Of a stretch of DNA of 19,717 nucleotides, positions 1 to 5,113 are shown one piece after another. This DNA is from JBOFFC01 sp051648405. GTDB taxonomy: Bacteria > Planctomycetota > Planctomycetia > Pirellulales > Lacipirellulaceae. A model generated the notes under the pieces. The model was not told where the DNA came from. It did not search any database and saw only the letters and a list, made by a program, of their open reading frames with translations. The position numbers and the translations under genes are program-made. Position 1 is the stretch's first letter; every line of letters starts with the position of its first letter. The DNA lies in the NCBI GenBank assembly GCA_051648405.1, contig JBOFFC010000008.1, positions 1 to 19,717 on the forward strand. The letters are read 5' to 3'.

Positions 1-374
1 TGGCCGTCTCGCGGCTCGAGCGTCGCGCGGCCGAGCTGGCGGCCGAAGACTGGGAGTCGCCCGACGCGCGGCGGCTCGCCGACCGCTGCGCAAGACACGC
101 CGGCGAGCTGTTCACGTTCTTGTGGCACGACGGCGTCGATCCGACCAACAACCTGGCCGAACGCGAGGTCCGCCCCGCCGTGCAGATCCGCAAGAACAGC
201 TACCAGAACGCCAGCCCCTCCGGAGCGCAAACCCAGGCCGTGCTCATGACCCTCTTCCGCACCCTCAAGCGACGCGGACACAACCCCCTGGCCGCCCTCA
301 CCAAGGCCGTCTACCACTACGCCGCTACCGGCTCGCTACCGCCTCTCCCTACGACCAGCGCTTCAGGTGGGTGA
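1..374 (+). CDS. IS66-family transposase, C-terminal fragment (5' end outside window)
   Basis: The reading frame is open from base 3 to a TGA at 372-374 and enters the window already in progress, so only the last ~123 residues are visible. The stretch DPTNNLAEREVRPAVQIRKN (codons from about 138) matches the conserved C-terminal block of IS66-type DDE transposases. In that family the N-N-x-A-E-R segment carries the third catalytic acidic residue, here the Glu of LAERE. The following segment (LFRTLKRRGHNPLAAL) fits the helical end of the family, where a 'T...GxNPl..L' pattern is usual. A TTG at 120 could be read as a start, but homology clearly continues upstream. Whether the element is intact cannot be judged because its left part lies outside the window. 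I found no convincing terminal inverted repeat downstream. Confidence 0.85.
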   Translation, partial: AVSRLERRAAELAAEDWESPDARRLADRCARHAGELFTFLWHDGVDPTNNLAEREVRPAVQIRKNSYQNASPSGAQTQAVLMTLFRTLKRRGHNPLAALTKAVYHYAATGSLPPLPTTSASGG

Positions 375-776
375 GGGGTTACCAGCAACGTTCCTGGCAG
401 CGACCGCCATGGCGGGCATAGGTTTTCATCGCCTCCGGCGGCTCTAGACGAAGAACACCTTTCCTTTGCGGGTCTTCACGCTTGAGAGCCGCGCAGCATC
501 GGCGCTTGTGAGGCGTCTTGAAGAACCAGCAGTGCTTGAGCGGATCGTCGCTGGTTGGTGCGACCCAGGTCGGTCACACTCATCAGAGTGTGCAACAGCG
601 ACCCGAGTTTGCGGCCCTCGCGGCGTTGCGTTCGAGATTGAGTGCCGCCGGGCGAACAATGCAGCCCGCGCAAACCGTAACCTCCCTCACACAATTCGGA
701 CCTCGCTTCGCTTAGGATATGTGCACACCCCCCCGACTCCGCGGGGGCGACCCACCCGACGGCGGAGGACGGAGCG
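375..776. other. 400-bp intergenic region, no supported gene
   Basis: No reading frame here has a recognisable product. Those present are Arg/Ser/Pro-rich and run antisense or out of frame into the redoxin gene at 777. It may include the right end of the IS66-type element, but no terminal repeat is identifiable. A short perfect hairpin lies at 575-592. The last ~70 bases should hold the promoter of the redoxin gene; TAGGAT at 713-718 is a possible -10 box, but no -35 at normal spacing is visible. GGAGG at 764-768 is the ribosome binding site for the gene at 777. Confidence 0.6.
575..592. other. Short perfect hairpin CACACTC-ATCA-GAGTGTG
   Basis: CACACTC (575-581) and GAGTGTG (586-592) are exact reverse complements around a four-base loop. 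No T-run follows on either strand, so it is not a standard intrinsic terminator. It lies 200 bp after the transposase stop and 185 bp before the redoxin start. An operator or a relic of an element end are both possible. Confidence 0.4.
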
Positions 777-1904
777 ATGCGGTTCCTGGCAACCTGGTTC
801 GTCGTGCTGCTTTGCGTCGGCAGTTTGGCTGCCCGCGCGCAGGACGCGGCGCCCGCCGAGGACCCGGCGCTCCACCTCGACCCCGTGCTGCTGAAGATTG
901 CCCGCGACCCGCAGGTCCACGCCGAGCTGCGGCTCGACGGGCCGACGCGCGACCTGGTCCTCGCGGCCACCGACGCGGTCGATGGCGACTGGTGGCGGAG
1001 CCGCAACTTGGCCCCCGACGAGCGCCGCACGGTGATCGACGGGCTCACGAAAAACCTCCGCGGGGCGCTGCGCGAGGGGCTCGCCAAACAGGCGCGGAAG
1101 CGGCTGTTTCAACTCGAGCTCCGCGCCCAGGGGACGCGCGTCCTGCAGCGCGACGACCTAGCCCGGGCGCTGGGGCTCGACGACGCTGTGCGCACCAAGC
1201 TCGCGCAGGTCGCCACCGAGTCGAGCCGCTTGGCCACCGAGGCCGGGGCGCCGATCTCCGCCGGGACGGCGACCGACGACGAGCGCGCCGCGATTACCGA
1301 GCGGCTCACCGAGCTCCAGCGCGACGAGCAGCGCAAGGGGCTCGCCCTGCTCTCCCCCGAGCAGCAGCAGAAACTGATCGAATACCTCGGCGAGCCGTTC
1401 GACATGACGCGCCTCAAACGCCACTACCCGCGGGCGCCGGAGCTGGTCGATGCGGGGGGGGAGTGGCTGCAAGGGGGTCCGCAGCGTGTGTCCGACTTGC
1501 GCGGCAAGGTGGTGGCCGTCCACTTCTACGCGTTCCAGTGCATCAACTGCGTCCGCAACCTGCCGCACTACAAGCAATGGAGCGAGACGTTCGCCGCCGA
1601 GGACTTGGTGGTGATCGGCGTCCAAACCCCTGAAACGGCGACCGAGCGCGAGCCCGAGAGCGTGGCGGAGGCGATGCGCCGCGACGGCATCACCTACCCG
1701 GTGCTGCTCGACAGCGACTCGGCGACGTGGCGTGCGTGGGGCAACACGATGTGGCCGACGGTCTACCTCGTCGATCGCGACGGGTACCTGCGCAGCTGGT
1801 GGCAGGGGGAGATGAACTGGCAGGGGACGCCGGGCGAAGAGCGCATGCGGGGCTACATCCGCGAGCTCCTGGACGAGAAGCCCGCGTCGCTCGCGACGCG
1901 ATAG
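777..1904 (+). CDS. Exported thioredoxin-fold (redoxin/TlpA-like) protein with N-terminal helical domain
   Basis: 375 aa. The ATG at 777 is supported by GGAGG eight bases upstream and by a clear Sec signal peptide (residues 1-21, hydrophobic FLATWFVVLLCVGSLAA, cleavage near ARA-Q). Residues ~30-215 are charged and helix-rich and include LLSPEQQQKL and GEPFD. I recall similar regions in many planctomycete exported proteins, but their role is unknown. Residues ~220-350 form a thioredoxin-like domain: VVAVHFYAFQCINCVRNL holds the redox CxxC (Cys255-Ile-Asn-Cys258) and MWPT (325-328) supplies the cis-Pro loop. A thiol-disulfide role in the periplasm is expected from family knowledge; reductase versus isomerase cannot be told. 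It converges with the desaturase gene across a 13-bp gap. The Cys-rich exported proteins 1.3-3 kb away are conceivable clients, but that is only proximity. Confidence 0.85.
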   Translation: MRFLATWFVVLLCVGSLAARAQDAAPAEDPALHLDPVLLKIARDPQVHAELRLDGPTRDLVLAATDAVDGDWWRSRNLAPDERRTVIDGLTKNLRGALREGLAKQARKRLFQLELRAQGTRVLQRDDLARALGLDDAVRTKLAQVATESSRLATEAGAPISAGTATDDERAAITERLTELQRDEQRKGLALLSPEQQQKLIEYLGEPFDMTRLKRHYPRAPELVDAGGEWLQGGPQRVSDLRGKVVAVHFYAFQCINCVRNLPHYKQWSETFAAEDLVVIGVQTPETATEREPESVAEAMRRDGITYPVLLDSDSATWRAWGNTMWPTVYLVDRDGYLRSWWQGEMNWQGTPGEERMRGYIRELLDEKPASLATR

Positions 1905-1917
1905 ACCGCGAGCAGCA

Positions 1918-2895
1918 CTAAGCACGCGGTTCGCGGCGCGGGAGGACTACGTCCCAGGCGAGGCCGACGCGCTCGAGCGCGGCGATCACCAGGTACATCG
2001 GATCGACCTCCCACCAGCGCCGCCAGTTGGACGCGCTCGTTGGTTCGGCGTGGTGGTTGTTGTGCCAACCCTCGCCGCTGGTGAGCAGCGCGACGAGCCA
2101 GTTGTTGCGGCTGTTGTCGCGCGTCGCGTAGTTGCGGTAGCCGAACAGGTGGCTCAGCGAGTTGACGCTCCAACTAATGTGCCAGACGGCGACCGTGCGG
2201 AGGGCGACCCCCCACACGAGCAGGCTGGCGGCGAGCTGCACCCCGTCGCCCCAGGTCCCGCCGACGAACCGGCCGGCCAGCAAACCAGCGACCGTGTAGA
2301 GCGCGGCGTGCGCCGTGTAGACCAGCAGCACGTTGGCGCCACGTTGCAACCAGCGGTAGTACGGGTCTCGCAGCAGGTCGCGGGCGAAGCGGTCGTAGGC
2401 GGCGAGGCTGCGGACGTCTTCGTTCGGGCGGAGCAGCCAGCCCATGTGTCCCCACACGAAGCCGGCCAGCGGCGAGTGGGGGTCGGGCTCGCGGTCCGAC
2501 TCCTTGTGGTGCATGCGGTGCGCGGCGACCCACGTGGCGGGGGCGTCCTCGGCGCAGCAGACGCCGATCGTCGCCAGGGTGTGCTCGAGCCATCGCGGGC
2601 AGGCGAAGCTGCGGTGCGTCAGCAGCCGGTGGTAGCCAATGTTGATCCCGACGCCGAAGACGTACACGCCGACGACAAACGCGACGACACCGGTCCAACT
2701 GAAGAACCAGGGCGCAGCGGCGAGGCACGCGACGACGTGCATCACGAGGATCGACCCCGCGTAACGCCAGTGGACCCCCCCCTTGGTCCCCGCCGGAAGG
2801 GGGAGCCGCGCTGGGGCGGCCTCGGCAGCGGGCCGACGGGTCGGTCGATTGCCTGCAACGGACCCCTCAACGGGGACGCTCTCCACGCCCAGCAT
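1918..2895 (-). CDS. Acyl-CoA / fatty acid desaturase (delta-9 type, membrane di-iron)
   Basis: 325 aa from the ATG at 2895. A GTG at 2916 would add seven residues, but only 2895 has a Shine-Dalgarno match (AGAAGGG ending eight bases upstream). Using the 332-residue numbering of the longer form, the three histidine boxes of the membrane desaturase family are present: HRLLTH (96-101), HRMHH (133-137) and HNNHH (285-289). The additional NSLSH (252-256) supplies another expected metal ligand. Four hydrophobic segments surround them (about 53-95 as one pair, 195-215 and 225-245). Family members introduce a double bond into saturated acyl chains at the cytoplasmic face of the membrane using O2 and an electron donor. 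No ferredoxin or cytochrome b5 domain is fused, so the donor must be separate. The N-terminal 40 residues are Pro/Ala-rich and not part of the catalytic domain. Confidence 0.92.
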   Translation of the reverse strand: MLGVESVPVEGSVAGNRPTRRPAAEAAPARLPLPAGTKGGVHWRYAGSILVMHVVACLAAAPWFFSWTGVVAFVVGVYVFGVGINIGYHRLLTHRSFACPRWLEHTLATIGVCCAEDAPATWVAAHRMHHKESDREPDPHSPLAGFVWGHMGWLLRPNEDVRSLAAYDRFARDLLRDPYYRWLQRGANVLLVYTAHAALYTVAGLLAGRFVGGTWGDGVQLAASLLVWGVALRTVAVWHISWSVNSLSHLFGYRNYATRDNSRNNWLVALLTSGEGWHNNHHAEPTSASNWRRWWEVDPMYLVIAALERVGLAWDVVLPRREPRA

Positions 2896-3093
2896 TCCGA
2901 GGGCCCTTCTGCTCACGGTCGAAAGAGCAAGCGACGGCGTCGCGTGTCACAACGCCCGAGTGTACGGCTTCTTGTCCTTCGTCGCACGCCGATCGCTCGC
3001 AATGCGGCGAATCGGCGCGCCGTTTCGAGGAGGACACGCCGTCAGAAGCAGATCGTTCGCCAAAGTTTGTGGGTGGTCGCGCACGAACCGGAG

Positions 3094-3127
3094 CGGGGCC
3101 CGCGATGACGATTCGCCACGGGCCCCG
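3094..3127 (-). terminator. GC-rich hairpin downstream of the Ala/Cys-rich gene (terminator-like)
   Basis: CGGGGCCCG (3094-3102) and CGGGCCCCG (3119-3127) are perfect reverse complements with a 16-base loop. It begins 28 bp past the stop of the minus-strand gene at 3155 and precedes the promoter region of the desaturase. There is no following T-run, so factor-independent termination is uncertain. An mRNA 3'-end stabilising role is equally possible. Confidence 0.4.
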
Positions 3128-3154
3128 ACTACTCGGATCTTCGATCAACTTCGC

Positions 3155-3730
3155 TCAGCGGCAGCAGCGACGGCCGAAGAGGCGGCAACGCGGCGCGGGC
3201 TTGCAGCACGGCGCCGGCTCGCAGCACGCGGGGGCTTCGACGACAGTCGTGGCGCCGCAGCCGCAATCCGAGGCGACGGCCTCGGTGACGACGGGCGCAG
3301 ACGACGACGCGCCGAAGTCCTCGACCGATGGGGCCGACTCGACAGCCGGGTCGGCCGGCGGCGCGGGGGCGGGTTCTTCGGCGGCGGCCTCTTCGTCGGC
3401 AGCGGTCGCGACGGCGTCGGCAGTCGCTTCGGCAGCGACATCCGCAGCGACGTCGGCGGCCTCGGTGGCGGCCTCGGTGGCAGCCGCGGCGGTGCCGGTG
3501 GCGGCGTCGGCGACGGCGGCCGTTGCGTCGGCCGCCACGTCGGCGGCGGCGCTAGCCGCGTCGGTTACGGCTGCGGCGGTCTCCGTGGCGACGTCCGCGG
3601 CAGCCGTAGCGGCGCCGTTGGGGGCGCCGGTCGCGGCAGGGGCGGCGTCGGCGACGGTGTCCGCGACTTGAGCAAAGGCGAGCGTGCCCATCGCAAGGGT
3701 GCAGCCGGCGAGCATCAATTTGGCGAGCAT
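3155..3730 (-). CDS. Exported Ala-rich protein with Cys-rich C-terminal tail, function unknown
   Basis: 191 aa. ATG at 3730, with GGAG about nine bases upstream. Residues 1-20 form a Sec signal peptide with cleavage expected at AFA-Q; the LAGC at 7-10 is too close to the start to be a credible lipobox. Residues ~22-115 are extremely Ala-rich with interspersed Asp, Glu, Thr and Val, giving a low-complexity acidic helix. Residues 116-150 are Pro/Ser/Glu-rich. The last 36 residues hold nine Cys: CGCG at 156-159, ACCEPAPCCKPAP at 168-180, then RCR and RCC to the end, with Arg/Lys enriched there. The acidic body with a basic Cys tail suggests a cell-envelope or metal-binding protein, but no family is recognised. 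It is transcribed divergently from the Cys-rich gene at 3960. The opposite strand also reads as Ala-rich, but lacks a signal peptide and a sensible start. Confidence 0.7.
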   Translation of the reverse strand: MLAKLMLAGCTLAMGTLAFAQVADTVADAAPAATGAPNGAATAAADVATETAAAVTDAASAAADVAADATAAVADAATGTAAAATEAATEAADVAADVAAEATADAVATAADEEAAAEEPAPAPPADPAVESAPSVEDFGASSSAPVVTEAVASDCGCGATTVVEAPACCEPAPCCKPAPRCRLFGRRCCR

Positions 3731-3864
3731 GGTAGTGGTCTCCGGTCAGTGAGGGCGGGGTCAGCGGGTCGCGTCACGCAACTTCAATAGTTCAAGCAGT
3801 TGGGAGTTTAGGCAATCGGGGCTGCGCGAGCACCCTCCCCCCACCCGGCGACCGGGGCGCCTGC

Positions 3865-3894
3865 GGATTCGGCCCGGATTCGGCCCGGATTCGC
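3865..3894. repeat. 11-bp tandem repeat in divergent control region
   Basis: GGATTCGGCCC occurs exactly twice in tandem (3865-3875, 3876-3886) followed by a partial third copy GGATTCGC (3887-3894). The period of 11 bp is about one turn of DNA. It sits in the 229-bp region between two divergent genes for Cys-rich exported proteins and immediately upstream of a possible promoter, so stacked binding of a regulator on one DNA face is plausible. No known operator is recognised. Confidence 0.6.
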
Positions 3895-3924
3895 TTGCAT
3901 TCGGGTGCAAAAGTCCCCTACCAT
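3895..3924 (+). promoter_or_regulatory. Possible promoter with overlapping dyad TTGCA-N6-TGCAA
   Basis: TTGCATTCGGGTGCAA (3895-3910) is a perfect 5-bp inverted repeat around six bases. TTGCAT (3895-3900) could be a -35 box and TACCAT (3919-3924) a -10 box, spaced by 18 bases. That would place the transcript start near 3931 and leave a ~30-nt leader before the ATG at 3960. Both boxes are imperfect (3/6 and 4/6 matches to the sigma-70 consensus). The dyad overlapping the -35 and spacer is a common arrangement for repressors and for MerR-type activators. This is inference. Confidence 0.35.
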
Positions 3925-3959
3925 CGAACCAGGTCCGCGTGAAAGGCGCAGTACGAGAC

Positions 3960-4466
3960 ATGAGCGAGAGTCCCCGCCGCCGCACGCAGTCGCATTTCCC
4001 CCGCCGGGGCGCCGCGCGGGTGGTTCTGCTGTTTGCCGTGGTGGCCTCGCTCGGCGTCGGGCCGTACGCCACGCCCCGCGATTGCTGCTGCGAGAACCGG
4101 GCCCGCCAGGGGGCGACCGCCAAGCTCGCTCCTTGCTGCGCGAAGCGGCTGGTGGCCAACGCACCTGCGGCTGCGCCACCGACGTGTTGCCAGCGACCCG
4201 ACGCCGAGTCGCAAGGCTGCTGCGCCGACGGTTCGACGCCGTGCCAGTGCGCGGGCTGCCCGAGCGACGCTCCGGTCGAGCCGCTCGCCCCCGCGCCGCA
4301 GGACACCTCGTCTTCGATCGTCGAGTTCGCCACGTACTGCCCGACGCCGATCGCCCCGTTGGTTGTTCGCACCAACGCCCCTTCGCGGCTGGCCGATTGG
4401 CGCCGCGAGCGGGGCGAATCGCTCGGCCCCGCGGTCCGCGAGCTCTTCTGCGTGTGGGTCATCTGA
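3960..4466 (+). CDS. Small exported or membrane-anchored Cys-rich protein, function unknown
   Basis: 168 aa from the ATG at 3960; a GTG at 3939 would add seven residues. Neither start has a strong ribosome binding site. A basic N-terminus (SPRRRTQSHFPRRG) precedes one hydrophobic segment (about residues 20-36, ARVVLLFAVVASLGVG), acting as signal peptide or anchor. Directly after it come Cys clusters: CCC (42-44), then PCC, TCC and GCC pairs and a PCQCAGC motif, then two single Cys in the tail. That gives 14 Cys in all, 12 of them within about 75 residues. The C-terminal third (ATYCPTPIAPLV to the LFCVWVI end) is less biased in composition. Paired and triple Cys suggest soft-metal (Cu, Zn, Cd, Hg) binding. 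I recall broadly similar short leader proteins next to metal-efflux loci, but cannot name a family. The even richer Cys protein follows on the same strand 130 bp downstream. Confidence 0.75.
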   Translation: MSESPRRRTQSHFPRRGAARVVLLFAVVASLGVGPYATPRDCCCENRARQGATAKLAPCCAKRLVANAPAAAPPTCCQRPDAESQGCCADGSTPCQCAGCPSDAPVEPLAPAPQDTSSSIVEFATYCPTPIAPLVVRTNAPSRLADWRRERGESLGPAVRELFCVWVI

Positions 4467-4596
4467 GGGCATGCCGCTCCCCGTGCGCGCCCAGCGCGAC
4501 GGGATTGCGTGACGAGCCCGATGTTTTCCAACCCACGGGTCCCCGCCGTAGGCCAGTTCGCCAGGGCGTCGGGACGAAACCAATAAGGAAGAGACC

Positions 4597-5010
4597 ATGA
4601 TCAACTCGATTGGATTGGCGGCGCTGCTCGTTGCAGGCGCTGTTGGATTGACCTGGACCGCGACCGCCAGCGACGCGGGGAGCGCGAACTCCGCACCCTG
4701 CTGCTGCGGCGAAGATTGCGCGTGCGAGGACTGCTCTTGCACGGGCGTGGCGGGCGAACCTTGCTGCTACGACGGCGAGTGCTGCGACGGGGGCTGCTGT
4801 GATGCCGACACGGCCGCGTGCCCCACGGCCGGCTGCTGCAAGGGCGCCAAGGCCGCCACAACGACGGCCGCTGACGGCGCCTGCTGCTGCGGCGAAGATT
4901 GCGCGTGCGAGGACTGCACTTGCACGGGCGTGGCGGGCGAGCCTTGCTGCTGCGACGGCGAGTGCTGCGACGGAGGTTGCTGCGACGCCGACGGCGAAGC
5001 GGCGATCTAG
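4597..5010 (+). CDS. Exported metallothionein-like Cys-rich protein with two near-identical repeats
   Basis: 137 aa. ATG at 4597 preceded by AAGGA (4584-4588). Residues 1-25 form a Sec signal peptide (INSIGLAALLVAGAVGLTWTATA-S). The mature part contains two 37-residue units (about residues 35-71 and 96-132), each running CCCGEDCACEDC, then x-CTGVAGEPCC, then DGECCDGGCCDAD. They differ at only two residues (Ser/Thr and Tyr/Cys). A 24-residue Ala/Thr-rich linker with three further Cys joins them. I count 30 Cys in 137 residues, mostly as CC or CxC, interleaved with Asp/Glu and almost free of aromatics. That composition is typical of metal-thiolate cluster proteins, but an export signal is unusual for metallothioneins. 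Metal storage or sequestration outside the cytoplasm is inferred; a disulfide-bonded structural protein is the main alternative. A strong terminator follows. Confidence 0.82.
   Translation: MINSIGLAALLVAGAVGLTWTATASDAGSANSAPCCCGEDCACEDCSCTGVAGEPCCYDGECCDGGCCDADTAACPTAGCCKGAKAATTTAADGACCCGEDCACEDCTCTGVAGEPCCCDGECCDGGCCDADGEAAI
4699..4992 (+). repeat. 111-bp intragenic direct repeat (two copies)
   Basis: Copy one spans 4699-4809 and copy two 4882-4992, an offset of exactly 183 bp (61 codons). By eye they differ at seven of 111 positions, five of them silent. High identity at synonymous sites points to a recent duplication or ongoing gene conversion inside the Cys-rich gene at 4597-5010. The 72-bp spacer between copies is not part of the repeat. 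Confidence 0.85.
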
Positions 5011-5046
5011 ACCTGCGGCGCGACCTACGGACGTTGATTGACGACA

Positions 5047-5086
5047 CGCCCCCCGAGCCCCTCGCGGCTCGGGGGGCGTTCTTTTT
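5047..5086 (+). terminator. Intrinsic terminator after the metallothionein-like gene
   Basis: CGCCCCCCGAGCC (5047-5059) and GGCTCGGGGGGCG (5066-5078) form a perfect 13-bp stem with a six-base loop, followed directly by TTCTTTTT (5079-5086). It lies 36 bp past the stop at 5010 and ends 27 bp before the permease ATG at 5114. It therefore separates the Cys-rich gene from the permease, which must have its own start signal within or after it, or depend on read-through. Confidence 0.93.
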
Positions 5087-5113
5087 GTCGCACGCTGCGC
5101 TACAACGGGACGC

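Noticed and set aside
476..1087. Minus-strand 203-residue frame covering the intergenic region and the start of the redoxin gene
   Set aside because: Arg/Ser-rich composition, antisense to a well-supported gene, no family resemblance and no start signal.
1906..1929. CCGCG/CGCGG hairpin as shared terminator between the redoxin and desaturase genes
   Set aside because: Only a 5-bp stem with a 14-base loop, overlapping the desaturase end and lacking T-runs; expected by chance in this GC-rich DNA.
2050..3108. Plus-strand 352-residue frame antisense to the desaturase
   Set aside because: It mirrors the desaturase codons (Val/Ala/Arg-rich) and has no motif; the minus strand carries all three His boxes.
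3069..3671. Plus-strand Ala/Ser/Thr-rich frame opposite the Ala-rich gene
   Set aside because: GC-rich Ala-coding repeats read as Ala/Ser/Val on the other strand too. The plus frame lacks a signal peptide, a ribosome binding site and any motif, while the minus frame has all three plus a Cys tail.
4699..4992. CRISPR-like or mobile repeat
   Set aside because: The 111-bp units are in frame and code for the same Cys-rich peptide, so this is an intragenic domain duplication.
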